Below are positions 1-11,708 of a stretch of 64,000 bases of DNA, piece after piece; positions within the stretch are counted from its first letter, which is position 1; every line of letters begins with the position of its first letter. The position numbers were made by a program, and so were the translations under genes. This DNA is from Phaseolus vulgaris (taxonomy: Eukaryota > Streptophyta > Magnoliopsida > Fabales > Fabaceae). The stretch is from NCBI RefSeq assembly GCF_000499845.2, contig NC_023749.2, forward strand, positions 18,977,138 through 19,041,137, read 5' to 3'. Below the pieces are notes generated by a model, which saw only the letters and a program-made list of their open reading frames with translations, searched no databases and was not told where the DNA came from.

Positions 1-98
1 TGCATTACATATGTTTCAAGCGTTTGTTAACTTATGATTTATGATGACATGGTGGTGGTTGCCCTGTGACTATGTATCAATATTTATGATTTTACCAG

Positions 99-191
99 GA
101 ACTGAAAAGGTTAGTTGCATATGCTCGAAGCAGTGCCAATTTGCTGACAAAACTCACATTTCAAGAAGAGATTGGTCCATATAGATGGGAG
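99..191 (+). CDS. NOL6: NOL6/Nrap exon (upstream of the insertion)
   Basis: Phase-0 exon of 31 codons between acceptor tttaccag and donor gtgggt. It reads ELKRLVAYARSSANLLTKLT and ends IGPYRWE. Joined conceptually to the exons at 16710-17699, it matches the C-terminal part of plant NOL6/Nrap (yeast Utp22), a nucleolar protein of the small-subunit processome needed for early 18S pre-rRNA cleavage. The rest of the gene lies to the left of the window. The next exon exists twice, at 292-352 (truncated) and 16710-16818 (complete), with about 16 kb of transposons between. A transcript could stay intact only if this donor is spliced to the distal acceptor. The family assignment is from recognised C-terminal sequence, not a search. 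Confidence 0.68.
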
Positions 192-352
192 GTGGGTGGA
201 TCAAATTTTTCAGCTATTTTCTTGTTTCAACTTCTAGTTGTAGAAGAGATATTTCGGGAGACATTGTTGAGTATTTTCATTCTTGCTGCAGTGCCTTTTC
301 AGGACTCCTTTAAACAATTATGATGCAATAATTATTCTCCACAAGGACAATC
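177..352 (+). repeat. Direct duplication, copy 1 (NOL6 exon end, intron, truncated next exon)
   Basis: The segment from ccatatagatgggag to ctccacaaggacaat recurs in the same orientation at 16596-16770 with few differences (gtgggt/gtgagt, one T indel, gcaataatt/gcagtaact). It holds the last bases of the upstream exon, the intron, acceptor tgcag, and the first about 20 codons of the next exon (CLFRTPLNNYDA). After position 352 the NOL6 reading is lost and transposon-derived sequence begins. At about 176 bp it is far too long for a transposon target duplication, so it looks like a repair-associated tandem duplication with the insert between the copies. Confidence 0.85.
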
Positions 353-1117
353 TCCAGAAGATGGGCACCAAATGATGGGTTTGCATATCACGATAATGAT
401 GGGTTTGCACTTCATGACCTGTGGTTCTTTTTGGAGATTTGAAAAGGATGGCAGAAGCAATGGATGTGATGGATCAAGGAGGGCTCATATAGAACTATGG
501 GTTCCTTGTAGGTGCATGAAAGGTATGGAGAGTGATTGGTTGAACCATATAACTTGGAGAAAGGTAGAGGTGAAGATCAAAGTTCTAACCTAGAGAGACT
601 AGACAAGGGAATAGAAGCTTGCAATATTTGGCAGCATTTTATTTATAAAATTGATCTTACAAAACATGAGTCAAAACACCTTATTTATAGGAGATGGTGC
701 CCTGGAGAGCAAGGAGCAAGGGTAGGATGGGAAATACACAAAATAGGGGTTGCTAGGGTATTGACTAAAGTCAATGCCGCACCTTAGGAGCAAAGTTCTA
801 GAAGCTAGGTTAACTTCCTATCCCAAAAGGCTCTACTCAAGCTACAATGATAAGCACACCTCCCCTATCATGCTAAAAGAACCCTATTCTACTGAAGTTA
901 CAAATAAAGAAATTAGCTCCCATGGCTTGAGCTTTACTTCTGGTGATCCTCTTTAAACATATAAAGAAAAGTTTTTCTACCATCAGTAGCAGAGTCCCAA
1001 TCTTCTTGAATCCTCTTTGCCAAGAACCTAGTTGTTGGGCTTGAACTAGGACATGAACTAGATCAATTTTAGAAAATAGTGGATTCATGCAATTCATCAA
1101 GCATATCATCGAGTTCA
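353..1117 (-). repeat. Inverted copy of gypsy A 3' end, fused to an RT fragment
   Basis: Read on the minus strand, about 1115-1060 encodes a short RT piece ([19 protein letters not shown]). This jumps straight into a sequence matching about 15950-16590 (AQQLGSWQRGFKKIGTLLLM, then the non-coding 3' region). The match to the right-hand copy runs essentially to the end near 390, in opposite orientation. At about 1117 it meets the plus-strand RT N-terminus head to head. Near 374 the terminal sequence tgatgggtttgca is partly repeated (about 24 bp apart). The ORF-like stretches here are shadows without function. Confidence 0.75.
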
Positions 1118-2948
1118 GGAATTATTGGAGAAAAGTTGGGTTCAAAAGAGTCTAAGTCCTTATGTTGTACCTGTTTTGTGTTTGGGTCTATTATTGTCTA
1201 AATTCAAGAGGGGAGGGGTGAATTGAAGTTATAAAATTTTCGCAAACACAATCTGGTTTACAGAGGAAAAATAACAAATTGATTTTAAAAGGAACATATT
1301 GATTCTTCAAAACATTTAACACAATCAGAACTTATTCAGATTAGGATTGAGATCAAACAGTGAAAGTTAACAAAACCAGATTGGTTAACTTTTAGCAACT
1401 TGAAGAACACAGATTATACCAAAAGATCAATCAAGTTCATTCAACACAAAGCTTCAAAGAGAATGAATCTTTATCAAAGATTTAATGAAGAAAACTGTTC
1501 GTCCTTAAGCCAATTAAAAACACATACAAAAAATACTTTGTTTATGATTAAAGAACTTTTCCAGATCAAGAAGAACAGTTTTTATTAAGCTCAGAAATAA
1601 CAGGTTTAATTTCAAATGAACATATTTCGTTCTTGACAGATTAAACAAAAATCAGAAAGCAATGCAATCACACTTTATATTGGTTCACTCATAATGAGCT
1701 ACTTTCAGTTTCACCTTACTCCAAGGTGGAATTAACTAAAACCAGTTGCAATCAATTACAACATACAACAGTTCTTGAAGCCTACAAGAACCATACAACC
1801 AAAGCTGAAAAACTCTATTTCAGCACACCTTGCACTCCAAGAAACCCTATCAAGAGTGACTAACACTTACACCTTTTACAAGAAAGAATAAAGGAAAGAT
1901 AACACCTGAAAGGAAGATGTAAGAACATAAACCAGTTGTCCCAATTGTAGCAAAAACAGTACCAGCACCTTCACCAAGATCAAGGTTCTACTAGAACAAG
2001 CACACTTGAATATCCCTTTGAAAAATCTTTCAAAAACTCTTTTCAATCCTTCTTCTCACACAAAAAATGTTTATTCTCTGTTAAAATCGTGATTGCTCAA
2101 CAACCTTTCATGTGAGAAAAGCCTTTCAATTTATAGAAATTAGTTTCTAACAACTTTTCAAAAAACAGTTAAAAAGTTGTTATAAAAACAATAGGTTAAA
2201 TTCAAAACAAACAGATTGTTTTTCAGGAAAACTGCCAGCTCAGCTTAACTGAAATAACTGACTGAAGGTGCCTAACAAACTTTCAAAAAGCCTTTTAGCA
2301 GAACAAAAATAAACCTATTCTTTTACAGAGAAACAAATTTATTTTTGTGCAGTATCCTGATTTTTGAGAAAACTCTAAAAAGCTTTTTGAAAAACATTTA
2401 ATCACTTCATGTGCTTGATCTTACCACCTTGATTAAGCATCTAGGATAGGTCATGTATCAAAAGGCAACCTAAAACTCACACAAACCTAATTACAAGACC
2501 ATCTAAAAACACATTACAGTCTTCAAAGCAAACTAGCTATTTTCTACATCAAACACACACTAAGACTAGGTAGAGAAGAAGCTTCATCCATCTTCAACAT
2601 TTTGTTGGTACCAAAGAAAGATGGCAAGTGGAAAATGTGTTGTGATTGTAGGGCCATCAACAATATCATCATCAAATACAGACATCTAATTCCTAGACTT
2701 GATGACATGCTTGATGAATTTTATGGGTGCACTATATTTTTTAAAATTGATCTCAAAAGCGGATATCACCAAATAAGAATCAAAGAGGGTGATGAGTGGA
2801 AAACTGCTTTTAAGACCAAATTTGGATTATATGAGTGGTTAGTGATGCCTTTTGGACTCACTAATGCACCTAGCACTTTCATGAGGCTTATAAATCATGT
2901 CCTTCAGGATTGCATAGGTAAATATGTAGTAGTTTGTTTTTATGATAT
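1118..2948 (+). pseudogene. Gypsy A reverse transcriptase fragment, interrupted
   Basis: Residues resembling the start of a gypsy RT (LEKSWVQKSLSPYVVPV) are encoded at about 1119-1178. They continue at 2605-2948 after the solo LTR with [39 protein letters not shown] and [15 protein letters not shown]. The frame breaks in the catalytic YxDD region: [12 protein letters not shown] lacks the usual double aspartate, and the hAT then cuts it at 2957. RT continues at 14124. Gypsy C at 58735-59118 is a close relative. Dead through two insertions, catalytic-site damage and loss of gag. Confidence 0.85.
1179..2599 (-). mobile_element. Solo LTR of a Sirevirus-like copia element
   Basis: 1421 bp beginning TGTTTGGG and ending TTCAACA, flanked by the perfect 5-bp target duplication ttttg (1174-1178 and 2600-2604). 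Removing it restores the RT reading of gypsy A. On the minus strand the LTR 3' end (AATTCACCCC...CTCTTGAATTTAG) closely resembles the 3' end of the copia 3 LTR at 52040-52084, so it belongs to a related family. No gag, pol or primer site remains, as expected after recombination between two LTRs. It carries boxes in pairs 20 bp apart (see findings). No coding sequence. Confidence 0.88.
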
Positions 2949-2956
2949 ATTAGTAT

Positions 2957-3658
2957 CATGGTTGTCAAACTCGCGAGTCAACTCGTTGACTCGTCCGAGT
3001 TTACGAACCCACTTTGCCTTACCGAGTTAACTCGGTAGCAGACTCGGTTTTGAGGTAGACTCGGTGGACTCGGTGTGGAATCGCTAGACTCGGTGTGGAC
3101 TCGCGACTCTGGTCCGAGTTGGCGAGTCCAGCTGGGTTTTTTTAAAAAAAAACAACACTGTGTCATTTTGAATGGGGGACCTAAATGAAATAAAAAAAAC
3201 ATAGGTTTTTGTGTTTCGTTTTGTGTTTCCGTTCTGTTATGTGGAGTGTGGCAGCGATAGATTGAGCGGTGGTCGCAGGTTGCAGTGGATCTAGTGGTGG
3301 TCGCGTCGCGTCACTGTAGGTGGTGGTTGCGTCGCGGGTTGCTGTAGGTGGTGGTGGCGTAGCGAGTTGCTGCAGGTGGTGGCGTCGCGGGTTGCTGCAG
3401 GTGGTGGCGTCGCGGTGGTGCGTTGCGGTGGTCACGTCGGAGTGTTCGTCGGACTCGTGGGTTGTTGCTGCTCATCATATAAGGTTAGAGTTAGGTGGTG
3501 TGAAATTAGGGTAGGGAAGGGAAGGGATTAGGGTTCTATTTTTTTTTTATTGGCTGCAAAATGAACTGTTTTTTAATTGAGAATGGTTGCTGGTTGCCCT
3601 ACATTTTTGTTTTTTTGGACAAAAATTGAATTTGGAGGAGCAGTATTTTTGTTAAGAA
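2957..3658 (+). repeat. hAT 5' subterminal region: ACTCG/CGAGT boxes and GTCGCGGGTTGC repeats
   Basis: Non-coding. About 2970-3130 contains more than a dozen ACTCG or CGAGT pentamers in both orientations. About 3300-3425 holds short degenerate tandem repeats built on gtggtggcgtcgcgggttgctgcag. The first 3' bases after gypsy B (14059-14115) again carry CGAGTC motifs, so both ends share the binding-site-like composition. A TATA or start signal could not be assigned. Confidence 0.7.
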
Positions 3659-6072
3659 ATGTCTGGGAGTGGATCAAATTCAAGTGAGCTCAATAGAACT
3701 ACATCTGCATCTTCTAATAGAAGTAAAAATGCTCCAGGAAATAGAACTGATGTTGGATGAAAGCATGGGATAGATATTAATGGAAATGGTAAAAAAGTGA
3801 AGTGTAGTTATTGTTCAAAGACTGTGAGTGGAGGAATATTTAGGTTCAAGCATCATCTTGCTGGAACTAGGGAGGACTCTGAACCTTGTTGTTCTGTTCC
3901 AGAAGAAATAAGAGATTTGATGGTAAAAATTGTTGCAGAAGCTAAGCAAGCCTCTTTGAAAAAAAGAAAGTTAAATATAATTGATGAAGACCAAGGATGT
4001 GACGGGCTCGAAGAAAGACAACATATATATGGTTCTAAAGGAAAAGAAAAAGTTGGTAGTAGGGGGGCAGTTCAAGCTACCATAAATCAAATGATGAAGA
4101 AAGGTTATAAAGAAGAAGTGGATGCTCAAGTTGCTGAATTTTTTAACACAAGTGTCATTTCGTTTAATGTAATTAAAAATCCAGCTTTTGCAAAGATGTG
4201 TGAAATGATTGGAAAATATGGAGTTGGCTATAAACCCCCAACTTATCATGATATTAGAGAAAAACTATTGAAGCAAGCAATTGACAAAACTGATTTAGTG
4301 CTTCAAGAATACAAGGAAGAGTGGAAGAAAACAGGTTGCGCAATCATGTCTGATAGGTGGACAGATAAAAATAGGCGTTCTATTTGCAACTTCTTGGTGA
4401 ATAGTCCTAAAGGGACTATTTTTATGTATTCATTGGACACGTCAGACATATAAAAAACAACAGATAAAGATTTTAAAATGTTGGATGACGTTGTTGAATT
4501 AGTTGGAGAAGAAAATGTATTGCAAGTGGTGACTGATAATGCTGCAAATTTCAAGGCAGCTGGAGAGTTGTTGATGCAAAAAAGGGAGCATTTGTATTGG
4601 ACCCCATGTACTACACACTGCATTGATTTGATTTTTGAAGATTTTGAAAAGAAGTTGAAGGTTCATGAACTTACTATCAAGAAAGGAAGAAAGATCACCA
4701 CTTATATTTATGGCAGATCAATGCTAATTAGCATGTTGAAGAAGTTCACGAAAGAAAGAGACTGGATAAGACCGGGTGTGACTAGATTTGCCATTGCTTA
4801 TATAACTCTCGGTTGTCTTCGTGAATTGAAAGCCTCATTATTGACCATGTTCAGTTCTGAAGAATGGAAAACAAGCAAATTTGGAACTTCACAAGAGGGG
4901 AAAAAGGTTGAAAATATGATATTAGACAGCCGATTTTGGAAGAATATCTCCACGTGCCTCAAAGTTGTTGCCCCTCTTATGGTGGTCCTAAGATTGGTGG
5001 ATTCAGATGCAAAACCTGCAATGGGTTTCATATATGAAGAGATGGATCGTGCAAAAAAAAGAAGATTAAGAACAATTTTAATCATGTTAAGAAAAGGTAA
5101 AAATTTTATAGCTTTTCTCTTTAAAAATTTAATTACTCTTACTTCTATTACTTATATGATAGTTGGTTGGTTGGTATTGATTACTATTGAATGAATGTAT
5201 GTAGCTATGAAGAGGTTTGGGAAATAATTGATGCAAGATGGGATAATTAACTTCTTAGGCCTCTGCATGCAGCTGCATATTATCTCAATCTCCAATTCCA
5301 TTATGAACCTGAGTTTAGATCTGATGATCCTGAGGTGAAAGAAGGGTTGTATACATCCATGAGAAGATTGGTTAAGGATGTTGCAGAAAGAAGGATAATT
5401 AATGTGCAACTTGTTGAGTATCATTTTGGTAGAGGAGCCTTTGCAATGGATGACGCAAAGGAAAGTAGAAAAACAATACTTCCTGGAGAATGGTGGGAGA
5501 TGTTTGGGTATAGAACTCCAGAGTTGAAGAGGTTTGCTATCCGAATTCTAAGCTTGACTTGTAGCTCTTCTGGATGTGAGCGAAATTGGAGCTCATTTGA
5601 AATGGTAATTGAAGTTATTTATAATTTCTTTATTTAGTTTTATATGGTTAGTTACTAAATTTCCTATTTAATATAGGTTCATACAAAGAGAAGAAACTGT
5701 TTGCATCAGAAAAAGATGAATGATTTGGTGTATGTCATGTACAACTTGAAGTTGAGTAATAAGCAAATTAGAAAAACAGTTGCTCTTCCCTTTGATGATA
5801 TTCAATCAAATGATGAATTGATAACTGAAGAGGGAGATAATATTGATGAGATTGATCAAGATCAAGATGCAAATGTTCACTTAAATCCGGCATTAACAGT
5901 TCCAACTCTAGATGCATTTGATATTGAAAATTTGACTTTTGATGTCAATGTGGATGAAGATGAAGATGAAGATGAAGATGAAGATGAAGATGATGATGAA
6001 GATGATGATGGAGATGATGATGGAGATGATGGAGGAGAGTTTATCATTAGAGGATTGGACATAGAAATTTGA
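3659..6072 (+). pseudogene. hAT transposase, three exons, multiple inactivating changes
   Basis: Starts at ATG 3659 (MSGSGSNSSELN). A BED-type zinc finger follows (VKCSYCSKTVSGG, then FKHHLAG, 3794-3890). A DUF659-like catalytic core contains IMSDRWTD and VVTDNAANFKAAG, then TPCTTHCIDLIFED. After an intron (about 5097-5204) comes EVWEIIDARWD and the hATC dimerisation region ELKRFAIRILSL and SSGCERNWSSFE, split by an intron at 5605-5676, then NDLVYVMYNLKL. The C-terminus is an acidic run of Asp/Glu (about 5950-6030). Breaks: in-frame TGA 3758-3760, TAA 4451-4453, a one-base shift in an A-run near 5053 (the intron phase fits only with a shift there), and TAA 5248-5250. The structure is otherwise complete, so loss is fairly recent. 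Confidence 0.9.
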
Positions 6073-6259
6073 ATTTCTAATTATTTAATTTCTATGACTT
6101 GAATTGAACAATTTAACTTTTGTAGTATTTGTATGGCCTTCTTTATTTGAGACTTTGAAGTTAGATGATTTGGTATATTATTAATTCTCATTCAGGACTA
6201 AATGTAGTTATTTACACTATTTTTTTTTTAATATGAAAGTAGACTCTTACGAGTTTACG

Positions 6260-7261
6260 TGATGTGATTCCACTAGCCATATAGAGAATGATTCTTGACA
6301 TTCTTAGGAATCACCTTGAGCTGGACATTATAGAGGCACTTTTCTTAGAGTTGGATCATTGTTCTAAGACAAGAACTCACCAAAAACTAGTACCAAATCC
6401 CAAACTCATTTGGATGCTCCACATATTGTCAAATTGAATCAACAAAGAGAGGTAAAATTGAAAGGACTGAACAGAATTGAATTAGCAAACATATGAACCG
6501 AACAAAAGTGTAATTAAAAGACAAGAACAGAACATAGGTGCTGGAAAAAAAATAGAAAACCCGAACCAAACAACTCAAGAACACAAGATAACATGAACAA
6601 TTGAAAGAGAAGGAAGGAAGGAGAAGAGAGTGCTCATGAAGATGGAAGAATGTTGGATGATCTCGCCACTAGAAGTGTGGAATGCTCCTAGATGAGAGTG
6701 ATGCCGCCACTTGAGGACTCCAATGATCCATCAAGATAAGACTAGAGAAGAAGGCTCCAAAAGCTCTCCAAAGTTCACTCAAAATTTGAGTAGAGTTTTC
6801 TTAGATTAATTCCAATCTGAAAAATACAAAGAGAGCACCTCTATTTATAGCCTAAGGTGCTGAAATATAAGCTACACAAATTCAAAAACTCCCTCCCAAA
6901 AAGCTTCTAGAATTTGCGCCTAAAACAAAGCATGAGGAAGGTGTGACCTCTTCCTTCACTTTGGCACCTCCTTTTCTACTCCTACACCTATCTACTAACA
7001 CCCCCCCCCCCTAAGACTCCTAACTAAAGACTAAAAGATGCTAAAACAAAAGAGGTTTCTAATGTTTCCCTCTAAGCACCTTCAACTAAAGAAATTACAA
7101 AAAGAGAAAATAAATGTCCTCTAGCTCCCAAAGCTTTGAACATGCTTCTTGTAATCCTTTGAGGTGGACTTTGACCTCCATGGGCGTCTTCTATTTGTGC
7201 CTCCACCTCCTCTTGATCTTGTTGATTGGCCTCCATGTCCTCTTGGGCTTGATCTCCATCA
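6260..7261 (-). repeat. Gypsy B 3' LTR (left on plus strand)
   Basis: 1002 bp, TG...CA. It contains the complement of a TATA-like gctataaatag near 6840-6851 and a C-run at about 7002-7012. The pol reading frame enters this LTR and stops at 7072. The short plus-strand frame around 7114-7323 is a shadow of that coding sequence. Confidence 0.95.
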
Positions 7262-10200
7262 TACTCCCCGAGTTGGAGAGAATTCGACCACGAATTCTGG
7301 AGACCTACAGAAAAAGGAGTTAGATCGCTGACATTAAAAGTATGACTACCTAAGAATGTATCAGGCATATCTAACTCATAAGCATTGTCATTAATCCTCT
7401 TGAGGACTTGGAAAGGTCCATCCCCTCGATGCATTAGTTTGGACTTCCTTTGAGTAGGAAAACGATCCTTCCTCAAGTGAAGCCAAACCCAATCGCCCTC
7501 ATCAAACAACAATGCTTTTCTCCTTTTATTGGCAAGTTCAGCATACTTGCCAACCTTCTTCTCAATTCTCTTCTTGATGTCTTTATGCAAAGTTTTCACA
7601 AAAGAAGCTTTTTCATCTCCATCTTTGCACAAGACATCTCCAAGAAGGGGAATAGGAAGAAGATCAAGAGGTGTTAGGGGATTAAACCCATAGACCACCT
7701 CAAAAGGAGAATGGGAGGTGGTAGAATTTACTACACGATTATATGCAAACTCAACATGGGGTAGTAAATTCTCCCACACTCTAGGATTCCCCGAAATAAA
7801 ACATCTCAATATTTGTCCTAAAGTTCTATTCACCACCTCGGTTTGACCATCAGTTTGTGGGTGGCAAGTGGTAGAAAATAAAAGCTTAGTCCCAAGCTTG
7901 CCCCACAAGGTCTTCCAAAAGTGACTCAAGAATTTAGGATCTCTATCGGACACTATAGACCTAGGAATCCCATGTAAGCGAACCACTTCTTGGAAGAAGA
8001 GGTTTGCAATGTGGCATGCATCATCCACTTTGTGGCAAGGAATAAAGTGAGCCATCTTTGAAAAACGATCCACTACCACAAAAATGGAGTCCTTTCCCTT
8101 TGATGTCTTGGGTAAGCCTAAGATGAAATCCATAGATATATCTACCCAAGGCATTAAAGGGATAGGAAGAGGAGTATATAGACCATGGGGATGCATCTTA
8201 GACTTAGCTTTGTGGCAAGCTATGCATTTATCACACAAACTATGAACATGTTTATGCATATGAGGCCAAAAGAAATGTTCATGCAACACATCCTAAGTTT
8301 TAGCAACCCCAAAATGTCCCATTAAACCCCCCTCATGAGCTTCTCTAACAAGAGATAATCTAATAGAGCATTGGGGAACACAAAGACGTTTTCCCTTAAA
8401 AAGAAAGCCATCTTGAATAAAAAAGTCTTTGTGTCCTCCCTTAAGACACTCTTGATAGAGGAAAGAAAAATCAAGGTCATCATGATAAAGTTCCTTAATG
8501 TGATCAAAACCAAGATATTGAGAGGTTAAAAGATTTAGCAAGGTGTATCTTCTAGAAAGAGCATCCGCCACAATATTTATTTTGCCTTGCTTGTGTTTGA
8601 TCACATAAGGAAATTGCTCAATGAATTCCACCCACTTAGCATGCCTCTTGTTAAGTTTGCTTTGGCTTTTCAAATATTTAAGAGATTCATGATCACTATG
8701 TATCACAAACTCTTGGGGAAAAAGATAGTGTTGCCAAGTAAACAAAGCCCTAACAAGTGCATATAATTCCTTATCATAGGTGGAATAGTTGAGATGACTT
8801 CCCTTCAATTTCTCACTAAAATAGGCTATGGGGTGGCCCTCTTGAAGGAGAACAGCCCCAATACCTATGCTTGAAGCATCACACTCAATCTCAAATGTCT
8901 TAGTGAAATTAGGAAGGCCAAGATGGGAACATTAGTCAATTTTTCTTTCAAAGTGTCAAAAGCATTTTGTTGTGCTTCTCCCCAATGAAAGACCACATCC
9001 TTTTTCACTATGTCATTGAGTGGTGCGGCAATGGTACCAAAGTTTGGGACAAATCTTCTATAGAAAGAAGCAAGTCCATGAAAACTTCGGACCTCATTCA
9101 AAGATTTCGGTGTAGGCCAATTTTGAATGGCCACTACCTTTGTTTTGTCCACATGGACCCCTTTACAACTCACCACAAACCCTAGGAATTCTATATGATC
9201 AAGAGCAAACATACATTTAGCAAGGTTAGCATACAAATGTTCCTTCCTAAGGGTTTCTAAAACTTGCCTAACATGCAACCTATGGTCATTCAAAGATAAG
9301 CTATAAATGAGAATGTCATCTAAGTAAACCACAACAAACTTACCAATGAAAGGTCTAAGAACATGATGCATGAGGCGCATGAAGGTACTTGGTGCATTAG
9401 TTAAACCAAAAGGCATAACTAACCACTCATATAAACCAAAGTTGGTCTTAAAAGCCGTCTTCCATTCATCACCCGGTTTGATACAGATTTGATTGTAGCC
9501 GCTTTTAAGATCAATCTTTGAAAAAATTTTAGAACCATGTAATTCATCCAACAAATCATCTAGTCTAGGTATGGGATGCCTATACTTAATGGTTATGTTA
9601 TTTATGGCCCTACAATCCGAACACATTCGCCATGTGCCATCCTTTTTTGGCACTAAGATGATAGGCATAGCACAAGGACTCATGCTATCTTGCACCCACC
9701 CTTTCTCAATCAAAGCCTCAACTTGTTAGCGAATTTCCTTGGTTTCACTTGGATTGGTTCTATATGCTAGACGGTTTGGTAAAGAAGAGCCCGATATCAA
9801 ATCAATTTGGTGCTCAATCCCTCTCAAAGGTGGAAGTCCATTTGGAGGATCTTGAAACACATCTTGGAACTCTTCTACCAAATTTTCCAAGCAATGAGGA
9901 CTATCAACAAGTGATTCTACTCTAAGAGTTCTAGGGATGGCTAAGAAAAGAGGATGATGAGCCACTATTTCCCTTTCAATGTCACGCCTAGACATAAGGA
10001 GTGTAGGCTTAGAACTCTTATCTTTTTTATCTTTTTTATCTTTTTCACTCTCCCTCTTTTTCTTCATAATAACTTGGTCCTCATGAACTTCTCTTGGAGA
10101 GAGAGATTTTAAAGTAACCTTGTGACCATGGAATTCAAAAGATAGTTTGTTGGTAAAGCCATCATGTAAAACTTTTCTATCAAATTGCCAAGGCCTTCCC

Positions 10201-11708
10201 AAAAGAACATGAGTGGCTTCCATGGGCACAACATCACATAATACCTCATCTTTGTATTTTCCAATGGAGAAATGGATGAGGACTTGTTTATTAACAATTA
10301 TTTCTCCTACTTCACTAAGCCATTGTAATTTGTAGGGCTTTGTATGAGAGATAGTAGGCAATCCAAGCTTATCTACTACTCTTGTACTAGCCACATTTGC
10401 ACAACTACCCCCATCCACTATCAAGGAACAAATGTTGTTTTGAATAAGACATCTTGTATGGAAAATATTTTCCCTTTGACTTTCATCAAAAGGTTGTGAA
10501 ACTTGTCCAAGAAGTCTTCTCACAACTAACAAGTCCCCTTCAAGTGGACATTCACTCTCTTCCTCACTAGATGCATGAGAATGCAATGAATGCTTAGGAG
10601 AATCCGAATCATGCTCACTAACTACAATGCCCTCATGCATGTACATACTTCGTTTGGAAGGACAATTTGCAGCAATATGACCATAACCCATACATTTAAA
10701 GCATTTAGTATTAGACGTTCTAGTGGGAGATTTAGGCCTAGAAGTAGATGGCTTAGATTCCTTGGGTTTGAAAGAAGAATCTTTGGAAGGATGTTTAGAA
10801 AAAGAAGTTTTGTTTCTCCAAGACTTGGTGTAGTATCCATCATTGGAAGCATTTTTAAAAGAGTTTTTCTTAGCAAGTTGGGCTTCCACCTTCATTGCAA
10901 GATGAACTAAAGAGCCCAATGATGTATACTCTTGTAACTCAACAATGTCTTGAATATCCTTCCTAAGACCACTTACAAACCTAGCAACCATGGCTTCTTC
11001 ACTTTCTTCTAATTCAATTTTAAGCACAAGCGTCTCAAGCTCCTTATAATATTCATCCACATTTAGCGTGCCTTGTTGAAACCGTTGGAGTCTCAACATG
11101 AGGTCTTTCCTAAAATGTGGGGGCACAAACCTAGCGCGCATATGATCCTTTAAAGAGTTCCAAGAGTCCACAGGAGGACCCTTGTGATAGATAATGTCCT
11201 TTACAATTCCATGCCACCATTTCATGGCATAATCACTAAACTCTAGGGTGGCTAGCTTGAGCTTATGCTCATCTTGGATCTCATGGATCTCAAAAATTTG
11301 ATCACACTTAGCCTCCCAATCTAAATATACATTTGGATCACTAGAACCATTAAAACAAGGTAGCTTGACCGAAGGAAGCTTGGACTTTGCATCATGATAG
11401 AAGCCATTGCCGTAGTGAATTCTTTCCCCTTGGTGATGATGTCTTTGTCCATGGACTTGGGGTGGAGGTCTCCTTCTCCTATGCTCATCTTCACGGCCAA
11501 CATCATTTCAAGAAGCTCTTGAAGATGGTCTATGAGAATGATGTCCATCATGGATAGAAGGAGATGGTCTAGCTTGTTGGACCTCCATCTTTTGCATTTT
11601 CTCCTCCAACCGTCTAATTGTTCTTTGAGCTTCATGTAATTCACCAAGAATTGAAGCTTTGGAAGGAGAATTCTGCTTGTAGGATGCATCACTTGAAAAT
11701 CCAGCCAT
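7072..11708 (-). pseudogene. Gypsy B gag-pol, one frame with several breaks
   Basis: Starts at ATG 11708 (MAGFSSDASYKQ). The coiled region LHEAQRTIRRLEEKMQKMEV follows, then the gag core (about 11225-10900) and zinc knuckle CFKCMGYGHIAANC (about 10690). Next come aspartic protease SLIVDGGSCANV (about 10400), RT with [10 protein letters not shown] (about 9330), RNase H with [10 protein letters not shown], integrase zinc finger and core ([24 protein letters not shown]), and C-terminal ITRSMFKAL. The stop at 7072 lies inside the 3' LTR. No chromodomain seen. Breaks: TGA 11508-11510, TAA 9726-9728, a one-base shift near 8920, TAG 8293-8295. The catalytic motifs of protease, RT and integrase are otherwise present. 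Confidence 0.93.

Noticed and set aside
3181..3514. Overlapping frames rich in Thr/Pro and Val/Ala
   Set aside because: They lie in the GTCGCGGGTTGC repeat region of the hAT 5' end, have no domain and precede the real start.
5877..6062. Minus-strand poly-Ser frame
   Set aside because: It is the antisense of the Asp/Glu tail of the hAT transposase.
7114..7323. Frame [12 protein letters not shown], repeated at 13906-14094
   Set aside because: LTR sequence antisense to the Pol C-terminus; the two copies are simply the two LTRs of gypsy B.
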